From Acidobacteriota bacterium (GTDB lineage: Bacteria; Acidobacteriota; Terriglobia; Terriglobales; Acidobacteriaceae): a DNA stretch of 12,157 bases. Position 1 is the stretch's first letter, and every line of letters starts with the position of its first letter. The position numbers and the translations under genes were made by a program. The DNA lies in NCBI GenBank assembly GCA_003224995.1, contig QIAI01000008.1:1977-14133 (forward strand). Reading direction: 5' to 3'. The notes under the pieces were generated by a model that saw only the letters and a program-made list of their open reading frames with translations, ran no database searches and was not told the DNA's origin. This document shows positions 1-7,706 of the stretch, piece after piece.

Positions 1-28
1 GGTTTCGCGGCTCTGGAGGATGCTGTTC

Positions 29-1427
29 ATGCACATCGCGTTTGCCGCCTCGGAAGGTTTGCCTTTTTCCAAGACCGGTGGGCTCGCCGACGTGGTAGGC
101 GCCTTGCCGCGTGCGCTGGCCGCTCAAGGCCACCAGGTCAGCGTTTATCTTCCACGCTATCGTCAGACCAAACTGGCCGATCCGCAGACCGTCGTGCGCA
201 GTATCACCGTGCCTTTCGATGATCGCTACCGTTTTTGCTCGCTGCTCACTTCCAACAACCAGTCCGGAATCCGCTACTACTTCGTCGATTATCCCCACTA
301 CTTCGATCGCGAGGCGCTGTATGGCACGGCAGCTGGAGACTACCCCGACAATGCCGAACGCTTTGCCCTTTTTTCCCGCGCCGTCATTGAAGCTTCCAAA
401 GTCGTCGGACCGCCCGACGTTTTCCACTGTCATGACTGGCAATCCGCTCTCATTCCTGTCATGCTCCGCACCTTTTACGCGGAAGACCCGGCGTTTGAGA
501 ACCTGGCCACCGTTTTCACCATCCATAACATGGGCTACCAGGGCCTGTTTCCCGCGGAGATTCTGCCTCTGTTGATGCTGCCTTGGGATCTGTTCATTTC
601 TCAAGGGCGCGCTGGTCTTTTCCGACTACGTCACCACCGTGAGCCGCAAATACAGCCAGGAAATCCAGACCACCGAGTACGGTTTCGGCCTCGAAGGCGT
701 ATTGCGGGACCGGGCCGCTACGGTGACGGGAATCCTGAATGGCGTGGACTATGACGAGTGGAATCCCGCTGTCGACAAGTTGATTGCCGCCAGGTACAGT
801 CCAGCCGACCTTTCCCCCAAAGCGCTCGACAAAGCTGATCTGCTCGCCACCTTCGGCATCAAGAACGCCGACCCCAAGCTACCCGTGATCGGGATCGTCT
901 CGCGCTTCGCAGCACAGAAGGGTTTTGATTTGATCGCGCAGGTCATGGACCGCCTCGCCCGCGAAGATATGATCCTCATCGTGCTCGGAACCGGCGACAA
1001 AGATTACGAAGACATGTTCCTACGTCTGCAGAAGCAGTTCCCGCACAAGATCGCGGTCAAGGTCGCCTATGACAACGCCATCGCCCACAAGATCGAAGCC
1101 GGCGCCGACATGTTTCTTATGCCCTCCCGCTACGAACCCTGCGGCTTGAATACTGTGCCCATCGTGCGTGCCACCGGCGGCCTCGACGACACCATCGAAC
1201 CCTGGGACGCCCGCACCGGCAAGGGAACCGGCTTCAAGTTTTATGAATACAACGGGGAGTCTTTACTGTTGACGGTTAAAGCTGCCCTGCAGGCCTTCCG
1301 CGACGAAGCTTCATGGCAGGTGCTCATGCGCAACGGCATGGCGAAAGACTTTTCCTGGAGCGCCTCCGCAAAGGAGTACGTAAAGGTGTACGAAAGGGCG
1401 CGCCAATTGAGTGCGCCTGTTCCGTAA
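29..1427 (+). pseudogene. glgA: Glycogen synthase GlgA, frameshifted and internally deleted
   Basis: GlgA transfers glucose from ADP-glucose to a growing alpha-1,4-glucan in the cytoplasm (GT5 family). The N-terminal half has the ADP-glucose-binding KTGGLADV motif at residues 15-22, then DVFHCHDWQ and TIHNMGYQG. The C-terminal half has GIVSRFAAQKGFDL, the MPSRYEPCGLN loop and RATGGLDDTI. I prefer the ATG at 29 over the one at 20, because GGAGGA at 15-20 is then well spaced and the protein begins like the family (MHIAFAASE). Two lesions are visible. The frame shifts at 595-597, joining WDLF directly to FLKGAL, where the family has about 12 more residues (about 35 nt lost). At 1151/1152 the usual eight residues resembling QIYSLKYG are missing in frame between CGLN and TVP. 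Restoring both would give about 485 aa, the normal length. As sequenced it should not make active enzyme, unless these are assembly errors. Identity is certain; its functional state is not. Confidence 0.93.
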
Positions 1428-1560
1428 TCGACAACGCCGGGAACCATCCCACTCTTAACTCATATTGTTCCTTTTATAGAAGTTAAAAATTGATATCGTT
1501 CGACTCCTTTCTCGCTGCCAACGCTGCTAAAATTCCTTCTCAGGTTTCGCCTTCTCTTCT

Positions 1561-2823
1561 ATGGAGCCGCAGGACAAAACTATCTTCCACGTCGACATGG
1601 ATGCCTTCTTCGTTTCCGTCGAGGAATTGTTCGATCCATCGCTGAAAGGCAAAGCCGTTGTGGTGGGCGGACAGCGTAACGAGCGGGGAGTCGTGTCCGC
1701 CGCCTCCTACGAAGCGCGCAAGTTCGGCGTGCACTCTGCCATGCCGCTGCGCACCGCCGCCAAATTGTGCCCGCACGCGATTTTCGTCGATGGCCACCCC
1801 GATCGTTATCGAGAGTGCTCGACGAAAGTGTTCGAGGTGCTCAATACCTTCTCTCCGCTGGTGGAGATGGCCTCGATCGACGAAGCCTATCTCGACATGA
1901 CCGGCACCAATCGCCTGCACGGTCCGCCGCTGCGGGCCGCACATTCCTTGCACAACAAAGTGAAATCAGAAACCCATTTGAACTGTTCGATTGGCATTGG
2001 CGCGTCTCGCCTGATCGCGAAAGTGTCCTCTGCCAAAGCCAAGCCGAACGGCGTTCTCTGGGTCGTTCCCGGCTAGGAGGCCAGGTTTCTCGCCCCGCTC
2101 GACGTCCGCGACATTCCCGGCGTCGGCAAGGTCATGGAGCAGAATCTGCATGCCATGGGTATCCGCCAGGTTGGAGATTTAGCGAAGTTGGAAGAAGGCG
2201 TTCTCGAGGAGCACTTCGGAAAATGGGGCCTCGCGCTCGCCGGAAAAGCCCGGGGCGAAGATGCCGGCGGCTGGTTCGATGCCGAAGTCGGCGCGCACGA
2301 GGATCCCAAGTCCATCAGCCACGAACACACCTTCAACCAGGACACCGCCAATCAGTCCCAACTGGAATCGACCCTGATGCGCCTCTCCGAAATGGTGGCG
2401 CGCCGCCTTCGCGAGCACAGTTTCCACGCTCGCACCATTCAACTCAAATTGCGCTACAAAGACTTCACCACGATCACGCGCGCCCATTCACTTCCCGCGC
2501 CCACCCAACTCGACACCGAGATTTTCAATCAGATCCGCGCCCTGTTCCGCGCGAATTGGAAGAAGGGCGCCGAGATCCGCTTGCTGGGAGTTCACGTCTC
2601 ATCGTTCGAAGACACACCCGCCGGCCAGATGAATCTGCTGGATGACGGCCGTCACCAGCGTTGGCAACAAGCCATGGCCGCCGCCGACAAACTGCGCGAC
2701 AAATTCGGCGAATCCAGTGTCGGGCTTGCCGGAGGCATGAAAGGCGCCTTCCGCGAGAAAACGCACGAAAATCCTGCCAGCCTGCCGGGGAAAGCTCCGA
2801 AAAAGAAGGGAACCCCCGGATAA
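1561..2823 (+). pseudogene. dinB: DNA polymerase IV (DinB), interrupted by an in-frame TAG
   Basis: This is a Y-family translesion DNA polymerase. The palm holds the catalytic acidic residues D12 and D14 (HVDMDAFF) and D107-E108 (SIDEAYLD). GIGASRLIAKV and a thumb helix-hairpin region (IPGVGKVMEQNL) follow. After those come a little-finger domain and a C-terminal beta-clamp-type motif (QMNLLD). The frame is open for 419 sense codons except one TAG at 2074-2076 (codon 172). Homology continues straight through it (VLWVVPG, stop, EARFLAPLDVRDIPGVGK). A single CAG-to-TAG change would explain this. Unless suppressed, translation gives a 171-aa palm/fingers fragment lacking thumb and little finger. 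A downstream ATG at 2134 could restart only the non-catalytic part. No strong ribosome site precedes ATG 1561. A TAAAAT at 1528-1533 could be a -10 box but lacks a good -35. I saw no LexA box that I trust. Confidence 0.93.
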
Positions 2824-3055
2824 CCCTGCACTGTAAAATCTGGCTCCGCGCAGCGAAGTGCCAAGTGCTTTGTTTTGTTTCGCACCCCTTTTGGTTCTCA
2901 CCCCGCACTCTACTTATCCTCCACTTCTTCCAAGGCTTGCTGATTTCCGATGTCGTACCGGCTCGTACCTACAGCAGTTCACGGAATCGGTTTTATTTGC
3001 GCGCTCACAACTGCGGAGCTTTTCCCAAGCATCCATTCCCCGGGGAGAATTCGCG

Positions 3056-3637
3056 ATGAAATCCGCAAAATTGCTGCTTGTGGTTGGGGCTGTCCTGCTC
3101 GCGTCCTCGGCGTGGGGCCAGACGCTACCCAAAGATACCGACATAAAAGTTCGCACCGATACCGCCATCCCGGCCAAGCCCGAGGCCAATGCCAAGTTCG
3201 GCGCGACCGTCAGCAATGACGTCACCGGCAGCTCCGGCTCGGTGGTAATCCCCAAAGGATCGCGAGCGCGCCTGGTTGCGGTTGCCAATGGCAATGACAC
3301 CACTCTTGATCTCCGCTCGGTGACCGTCAACGGCAGACGCTACCTGCTCACCACGGAAGATAAGAGCTCGGCGCCCGGAGGTCTGGGCGCCAACAAGCGC
3401 ACTGCCAAGTATGTAGGCGGAGGAGCGGCGGTGGGTGCGGTTCTGGGCGCGTTATTGGGTGGCGGAAAAGGAGCGGCCATCGGCGCGTTAGTAGGCGGCG
3501 CCGGAGGCGCAGGTGCCCAGGTTTATACCGGACGCAAAAAGGAGATTCCGCCGGAAACCGAACTGAGTTTCAAACTCGCGCAAGATCTTCAGATGCGGCC
3601 GGCGTCAAGTTCCAGATCTGCACCACCCGCCCAGTGA
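3056..3637 (+). CDS. Secreted glycine-zipper protein of unknown role
   Basis: This is a 193-aa exported protein. The ATG at 3056 is chosen because GGGGAGA (3042-3048) lies 7 nt upstream and the product then starts with a clear signal peptide (MKSAKLLLVVGAVLLASSAWG, cleavage near residue 21). The frame is open further upstream but has no support there. Residues 25-105 form a beta-rich segment with a VVIPKGSRARLV turn and LDLRSVTVNGRRY. Residues 120-155 are a glycine zipper (GGGAAVGAVLGALLGGG, then GAAIGALVGG), the kind of helix that packs in or against a membrane. A short beta segment and a Ser/Pro-rich tail end the protein. Proteins of this shape are, as I recall, common in Acidobacteriota and usually annotated as hypothetical or glycine-zipper proteins. 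An envelope location is inferred from the signal peptide. It appears monocistronic; a hairpin lies about 50 nt after the stop. Confidence 0.85.
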   Translation: MKSAKLLLVVGAVLLASSAWGQTLPKDTDIKVRTDTAIPAKPEANAKFGATVSNDVTGSSGSVVIPKGSRARLVAVANGNDTTLDLRSVTVNGRRYLLTTEDKSSAPGGLGANKRTAKYVGGGAAVGAVLGALLGGGKGAAIGALVGGAGGAGAQVYTGRKKEIPPETELSFKLAQDLQMRPASSSRSAPPAQ

Positions 3638-3689
3638 GGCGTTTGTTCGTCTTGCGTCGTCAGCCTTCAGCAAAGCCTGGTGCCCCAGG

Positions 3690-3726
3690 TTCGCGGCCCT
3701 TCTGTGGTCGCTAACTGGGCCGCGAA
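3690..3726. terminator. Hairpin between convergent genes, possible bidirectional terminator
   Basis: A perfect 10-bp inverted repeat, TTCGCGGCCC (3690-3699) and GGGCCGCGAA (3717-3726), encloses a 17-nt loop. CCCC at 3683-3686 and GGGG at 3727-3730 could extend it past a bulge. It lies between the convergent glycine-zipper gene (stop 3637) and the DinB-fold gene (stop 3837), where a terminator is expected. Neither side has a clear T-run, so intrinsic termination is uncertain. Confidence 0.45.
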
Positions 3727-3766
3727 GGGGACACCCAACTCAGAGAACACCGAACTCGTTAGGACA

Positions 3767-3787
3767 AAGCGGATCCTGCCAACGACC
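3767..3787 (+). repeat. 21-nt direct repeat, left copy
   Basis: This is an exact 21-nt match to 4568-4588, in the same orientation. It begins AAGCGGATCCTG and ends CCAACGACC. The two copies lie on either side of the secreted DinB-fold gene, in otherwise dissimilar sequence. Confidence 0.8.
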
Positions 3788-3836
3788 GACGCATCTCCCT
3801 AGGTCCCGACGCCGGAAGTTCGAACGGCTGCACCCA

Positions 3837-4451
3837 TCAATCGGACTTACCCCGGCTCGCGGGAGGCACAATTCCGTTCATCCGCAAGTACTCGACCATC
3901 TGGCCGTAATGATTGAAGGCGTGCGCGACCCCGAATGTGGCCAGCCGCAGCCGGGTCGACTTACTGTGTTCGGGCGTTTGCAGCATGTTCTCGGGGGTCA
4001 ACGTAGCCACGCCCTTGTGACCCAGCGCAAAAGAATCCTGCAGGAACTTCAGAATCTCGGCTTTCGTCTTGAGGTCCGCCGGACCATTCCCGTCCTTTAT
4101 ATTTTCCGGCACCTTATCGCCGGTGAGCCCCGACCAGATGAAATAGTTGGAGGACGCGATGTGCTTGACTTGTACCGCAAACGTGCGCACACCCTTGTAG
4201 TTGCTGCCCGGAATGTTCAAACTCTCGGGAGAGAAGTTGAATTTGTCTTCCGGCATGGCTTCGGCAGCTTCCAGAACTTGCTTCTCAATGGCACTGATCT
4301 CGCGATCGAGGGCGGAGGCCAATGTGGGCGCCGGTTGCGAGGCTTGCGCAGGCGGTGCGCTCGCGGCCGTGGTGCTCTTTGCGCTCTGTCCAAATGCAGT
4401 TACCGCGAACATCAGAACTGCGGACAACGTGAAGATTTGCATGGATTTCAT
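3837..4451 (-). CDS. Secreted DinB/YfiT-superfamily four-helix protein
   Basis: This 204-aa protein resembles the DinB/YfiT (DinB_2-like) metal-binding four-helix-bundle superfamily, which is unrelated to DNA polymerase IV despite the name. The core, residues 43-195, carries the three expected metal-ligand histidines: H97 (VQVKHIAS), H177 and H181 (VAHAFNHYGQM). The closing MVEYLRMNGIVPP is typical of the family. An N-terminal signal peptide (MKSMQIFTLSAVLMFAVTAFGQ, cleavage near residue 21) and an Ala/Pro/Ser-rich linker to residue 42 suggest export to the periplasm. Many relatives are cytoplasmic thiol transferases, but the substrate here is unknown. ATG 4451-4449 is supported by AGGAGG at 4466-4461, 9 nt upstream. 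The gene stands alone, converges with the glycine-zipper gene, and is bracketed by a 21-nt direct repeat. Confidence 0.8.
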   Translation of the reverse strand: MKSMQIFTLSAVLMFAVTAFGQSAKSTTAASAPPAQASQPAPTLASALDREISAIEKQVLEAAEAMPEDKFNFSPESLNIPGSNYKGVRTFAVQVKHIASSNYFIWSGLTGDKVPENIKDGNGPADLKTKAEILKFLQDSFALGHKGVATLTPENMLQTPEHSKSTRLRLATFGVAHAFNHYGQMVEYLRMNGIVPPASRGKSD

Positions 4452-4567
4452 GGGAGCGAGCCTCCTGTGCCCGCAAAAAGGCAGGGGTTAGACGTGGGAG
4501 CACCCCCAAGGTTTCCGTAGATTTCCTGTCAGCTCGGTTATGTATGGCCAGGCCGCTCTCAGTGGAG

Positions 4568-4588
4568 AAGCGGATCCTGCCAACGACC
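4568..4588 (+). repeat. 21-nt direct repeat, right copy
   Basis: This is the second exact copy of the 21-nt repeat at 3767-3787. Here its last nine bases run into a 7-nt tandem array at 4580-4607. Confidence 0.8.
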
Positions 4589-4607
4589 AACGACCAACAA
4601 CCCACGA
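4580..4607 (+). repeat. Four 7-nt tandem units (CCAACGA-type)
   Basis: The units are CCAACGA, CCAACGA, CCAACAA and CCCACGA, end to end. They lie in the spacer between the DinB-fold gene and the M48 protease gene. The length suggests a slippage-prone microsatellite; no function is visible. Confidence 0.75.
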
Positions 4608-4625
4608 CTGCCGTGAAACAACGAT

Positions 4626-4659
4626 GGCCGGGACATCGGAATTGCTTCCGATCCCGGCC
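4626..4659 (-). terminator. Hairpin after the M48 protease gene, likely terminator
   Basis: GGCCGGG and ATCGGAA (separated by AC) pair with TTCCGAT and CCCGGCC around a TTGC loop. This makes a 14-bp stem with a two-base bulge. It begins about 30 nt past the protease stop codon. On the minus strand it is followed by ATCGTTGTTT, a weak T-rich tract. It probably ends the tonB-protease transcript. Confidence 0.6.
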
Positions 4660-4690
4660 TTCGCTTCCTTCAACCTCGATTGTGGATGAT

Positions 4691-6457
4691 TTAGTTTGTG
4701 GGCTTCACGCTGGCCGTTGTCGGCGCCGTCGTCCCATTCGCCGCGTTGCCATTCACGGTGGCATTGTCTGCCGTGCCCGTGCGGGTAAGCCGCGGGAAGA
4801 ACGGCGTCACTTCAAACGGCATCTTGTCACGCGCCGAGGTGATCGCGACCGGCTGCGACTTCACCAGTTCGACTTTATCGTCCCACGGATTCAGCTTCAC
4901 GCGTCCGCCCAAGGGCAGGGCAGCAATCTGATCCAGCTTGTTCCAGTCCACCTGCGGAGCCGAACCCATCAGCTGTGACATGCGGGTGACGGCTGCACCC
5001 TCAGCCATACTGTTTCCCAGGTGCGCCGTGAGTAAAGCGTTCAGGGCGACGGCGCGGGTATTGAGCATCTTCAGAAACAGGCCCGCAGCATCCAGCTTCT
5101 GCGCGTAGGGCGAGTTCTTCAGCATGTCAATGGCTTTCTTGTCGGCGGCGGCTTCTTCCTCGGGAATGTGCTTGAATCCCAGGTTCTGGTACGTCGATTC
5201 GTCGGAGAACAGCATGCGGTCGTTGAAGGCGTACTTGCTGCCCAGGTTGTGTCCCAGAACGATGTGCGCCAGTTCATGGGAAAGCGCCATGGCCAGGCTG
5301 GTCTCATCGGGCAGCGTGTCAATCAGGCCGCGGCTGATGATGATGGTGTTGCCCACGCTGAAGGTCTCGAGCGGCGAGGTCAACAGCACGCGCGTCCGGA
5401 CTGGGCGGGGCAGATCAATGTTGTTGGTGACTTCAATGTTGTTGACCACGGTCTGCAGAATCTTGTCCAGATCGCCGTCGGGGGCGAGCAGGCCGGCGCG
5501 CTGCAGGCGCTCGACTACGTTGTCTTCCGCCTGCTGCTGCCACTGCCGTTCCGCGGCCAGAGGCGAAGCGTCTTGCGCGGTCGGACTGTCGTCCTGCACG
5601 CTATCGACGCGGATATTGGTGAGCTCATCCGAAGCGCCGTCTTTCTTCAGGTCATAGCCCCAGATGCGGGTCTGCGCCTTGAAGGCCATCTGATTCTTCA
5701 CCCCAGCGCTGAAGTCGCCTTCTTCGCTGTAGATGAAGGCCGGCACCCAGTAGCCCGGAATCAGATTCAGGCGCCAGCTGTCCATGTGGAAGAAATAAGC
5801 GTTGCGCGGACGGGGCGCGTAGGTCCCGTTCAGACGAACGATGTTGTAGTCCTGATCCTCCACCCAGATGCGCCCCAGGAAGCGGCCCTGGCCACTCTTG
5901 GGTTTGGGGGTCACGTCGAATACCAGGCAGCGTACGTCGCCCAAAAACTCGCGGCGCACGTAGCGGAAGTCATAGTGCTGGCGATCGAAGTCATTGCGAT
6001 CGGCAAACACCATCCAGGAAAATCCCAGCGGCTGGTACTGCACCTTGAACAGCTTGCTGAAGCCGCCGAGCAGGTGCTTCTCCATGCTCTGGTCGTCCTT
6101 GATGTAGTCCTTGCGGTCGATGGTCGTGCTCAAGTCCATGCGGCCCAGGAAATACCGGTCGTTCTGGGGCACCGGACCGAGCGCCGGATCGAGTGTCAGG
6201 TTCTGCAGATAGGTCTCCACCACGGGGTTACGAGACTGCAGCATCTTGACCAGGCCCTTTTCGCGCAGCACGAAGCGATCGACCACCTGATCCATGGTGG
6301 TGGGCTGCGGTCCCGCCTGCGGCGGCTCGGGCTGCTGGTTTGCCTTAGGTTGCGCCTGCTCCGGCGTCGGCGCCGGGCTGGACGTTTGGACCGAGGCCGG
6401 CTGCGACGTCGGCTGGGATAACAACAGGGTGATGACCATCCAATTCGAAGTGCGCAT
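4691..6457 (-). CDS. Exported M48-family zinc metalloprotease with an N-terminal lipoprotein-sorting-like domain
   Basis: This is a 588-aa zinc peptidase. The motif HELAH at residues 394-398, continuing IVLGH, supplies two zinc ligands and the catalytic Glu. EAAAD at 435-439 fits the third-ligand ExxAD motif. SVGNTIIISRGLIDTL before it and HLGNSMAEGA after it also fit M48. Residues 55-250 form a separate domain (REFLGDVRCLVFDVTPK, GRIWVEDQDYNIVRLNG) that reads like the beta-sheet fold of outer-membrane lipoprotein-sorting proteins; this is inference. The N-terminus is a short hydrophobic stretch followed by a Pro/Gln-rich linker, so export is likely but the signal is not textbook. I chose ATG 6457-6455 because GGAGA (6470-6466) lies 8 nt upstream. 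A TTG at 6481 that overlaps the tonB stop, and an ATG at 6472, are weaker alternatives. With tonB 20 nt upstream, the two read as one operon, suggesting an envelope-maintenance role. Confidence 0.87.
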   Translation of the reverse strand: MRTSNWMVITLLLSQPTSQPASVQTSSPAPTPEQAQPKANQQPEPPQAGPQPTTMDQVVDRFVLREKGLVKMLQSRNPVVETYLQNLTLDPALGPVPQNDRYFLGRMDLSTTIDRKDYIKDDQSMEKHLLGGFSKLFKVQYQPLGFSWMVFADRNDFDRQHYDFRYVRREFLGDVRCLVFDVTPKPKSGQGRFLGRIWVEDQDYNIVRLNGTYAPRPRNAYFFHMDSWRLNLIPGYWVPAFIYSEEGDFSAGVKNQMAFKAQTRIWGYDLKKDGASDELTNIRVDSVQDDSPTAQDASPLAAERQWQQQAEDNVVERLQRAGLLAPDGDLDKILQTVVNNIEVTNNIDLPRPVRTRVLLTSPLETFSVGNTIIISRGLIDTLPDETSLAMALSHELAHIVLGHNLGSKYAFNDRMLFSDESTYQNLGFKHIPEEEAAADKKAIDMLKNSPYAQKLDAAGLFLKMLNTRAVALNALLTAHLGNSMAEGAAVTRMSQLMGSAPQVDWNKLDQIAALPLGGRVKLNPWDDKVELVKSQPVAITSARDKMPFEVTPFFPRLTRTGTADNATVNGNAANGTTAPTTASVKPTN

Positions 6458-6477
6458 AACTCTTATCTCCATGTTTC

Positions 6478-7530
6478 TCAATACGCCAACTGAAATTTGA
6501 CGTGCACGATCGCAGTGGAATCCACTGCCTGGCCATTACGCAGCGCCGGCTTGAAGCGCATCCGGTTGGCCGCATCCATGGCAGCTTCATCCAGCCCATG
6601 ACCCAGCCCGCGGACCATGCGATTCACATGTAACTGTCCGTTGGCCCCAAACATGACTTCCAGCAAAACTTCTCCTTCGAGCCTTAACTGCCGAGCTTCG
6701 TCGCTATACACCGGATTCGGTTTGAAAGTAATTTCCACCGCGTTGGTAGGCGGACCCGAATCTCCTAGCTGCGGTTTGGGCGTGCCATGCGAGAGTTCCT
6801 GCTGCCCAAATCCGCCCGTCGCCACGGCGTTCCCCCGACCATTGCTGCGGCCATCGCCATTGCCTCCGATCGCGACGCCATTGCCGAAGCCGGCGCTCGC
6901 GACCGTACCTTTCAGGCCTTTTGCCCCACCCGTTCCATTTCCATTCCCCGGACCCTGCGGCAGATCGAACGAACCCGTGGCCGCTGCCACCAGGTGCGCT
7001 CCCGGCTTGCCTTCGCCCTTCAGTCCATTGGGATCGCCAAAGCCTCCGGTCTGCACTTTCTGTACGGGAGCATTCAGCGTGGGAGCGGCCGAACTGCCGG
7101 TAGAAAAATCACCGGTATGAATCAACTGCGGACGCGCCCCGCCGGAAACCGTCTTCAGCTGCGGCGTCTGAAAATTGTTGACCACCACTTTTGGTGCTTC
7201 TGGCTCGGGCTCAGGCCGCGGCATCGCCACACGCACCTCGCGCGGCACCACCAGGTGCGGCGCAGCCACGGGAGTGGGCGGAAGCAGCTTGGCCCGCACC
7301 ATCTGCGGCTTGGGCTTCGGCATCGGCTTCGGCTCGCGCCCGGTCAGTGGCATAAGCTGAGTCAGGTGGTAACTCGTTTTCACCTGCAATTTTTCCGGAA
7401 ACAGCAGACCGATGTTCACCAACAACAATAGAAAGGCCAGTTCGATGCCGTAGCTGGTCGCAAGGGTTTGCCAGCTGATCCGCTTTGTCGGAAGAAGGTC
7501 GAACTGTGGTCCGCGATAAGGCGTGGCCAT
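6478..7530 (-). CDS. TonB-family energy transducer with a repetitive Gly/Asn linker
   Basis: This 350-aa inner-membrane protein should couple the proton-motive force to an outer-membrane receptor. It has a short cytoplasmic N-terminus and one transmembrane helix at about 27-44 (IELAFLLLLVNIGLLF). A Pro/Lys/Glu-rich spacer follows (66-115, with KPMPKPKP and PRPEPEPE). A Gly/Asn-rich linker (about 130-250) comes next. The C-terminal TonB domain occupies 262-350 (PNPVYSDEARQLRLEGEVLLEV, then AMDAANRMRFKPALRNGQAV). The linker holds five imperfect copies of an aromatic-glycine motif: HTGDFSTG, QTGGFGDP, ATGSFDLP, ASAGFGNG and ATGGFGQQ. ATG 7530 has GGAG 7 nt upstream. No ExbB, ExbD or receptor gene is in the window, so the partner is unknown. 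The next gene, an M48 protease, starts 20 nt after the stop and is probably co-transcribed. Confidence 0.9.
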   Translation of the reverse strand: MATPYRGPQFDLLPTKRISWQTLATSYGIELAFLLLLVNIGLLFPEKLQVKTSYHLTQLMPLTGREPKPMPKPKPQMVRAKLLPPTPVAAPHLVVPREVRVAMPRPEPEPEAPKVVVNNFQTPQLKTVSGGARPQLIHTGDFSTGSSAAPTLNAPVQKVQTGGFGDPNGLKGEGKPGAHLVAAATGSFDLPQGPGNGNGTGGAKGLKGTVASAGFGNGVAIGGNGDGRSNGRGNAVATGGFGQQELSHGTPKPQLGDSGPPTNAVEITFKPNPVYSDEARQLRLEGEVLLEVMFGANGQLHVNRMVRGLGHGLDEAAMDAANRMRFKPALRNGQAVDSTAIVHVKFQLAY

Positions 7531-7665
7531 GCAATAGCTCCAATATGAGGAACCCGGGCTGGGGAGAGTGCGCGGGTGGAAGCCTTACGGTAGGGGAAAT
7601 GGGAGGCGGGGTAAACGTGTCTGCCGCTGGTGTACCTTGGTAATCAGTTGAATTTTCATACTAAA

Positions 7666-7689
7666 CCTGTCCCGAAACGGGGCAACAGG
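7666..7689 (-). terminator. Small hairpin after the APC permease gene, weak terminator candidate
   Basis: Read on the minus strand, CCTGT pairs with ACAGG and CCCG with CGGG around a TTT loop, with a 3-nt bulge. TTTAG follows directly. It lies 17 nt past the permease stop and upstream of tonB. The stem is short and the T-tract minimal. Confidence 0.35.
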
Positions 7690-7706
7690 CTTGGCTTCTC
7701 CCGCCT

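Noticed and set aside
1470..1500. Possible LexA operator upstream of dinB
   Set aside because: The AT-rich stretch has no convincing palindrome matching a LexA consensus, and the acidobacterial consensus cannot be verified here.
2074..2076. TAG recoding as a sense codon
   Set aside because: TAG is the natural terminator of the symporter at 9949-9951 and no other in-frame TAG occurs in the intact genes here, so a mutation or error is simpler.
5168..6421. A 417-codon open frame on the plus strand opposite the M48 protease gene
   Set aside because: It mirrors the protease codons, has no domain I recognise and no ribosome site. The minus-strand product has a clear zinc-protease motif.
7586..7660. 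A 24-codon open frame starting MKIQLITKVHQRQ between the permease and tonB
   Set aside because: It overlaps the region downstream of a hairpin, has no ribosome site, and the arginine/proline-rich product has no recognisable feature.
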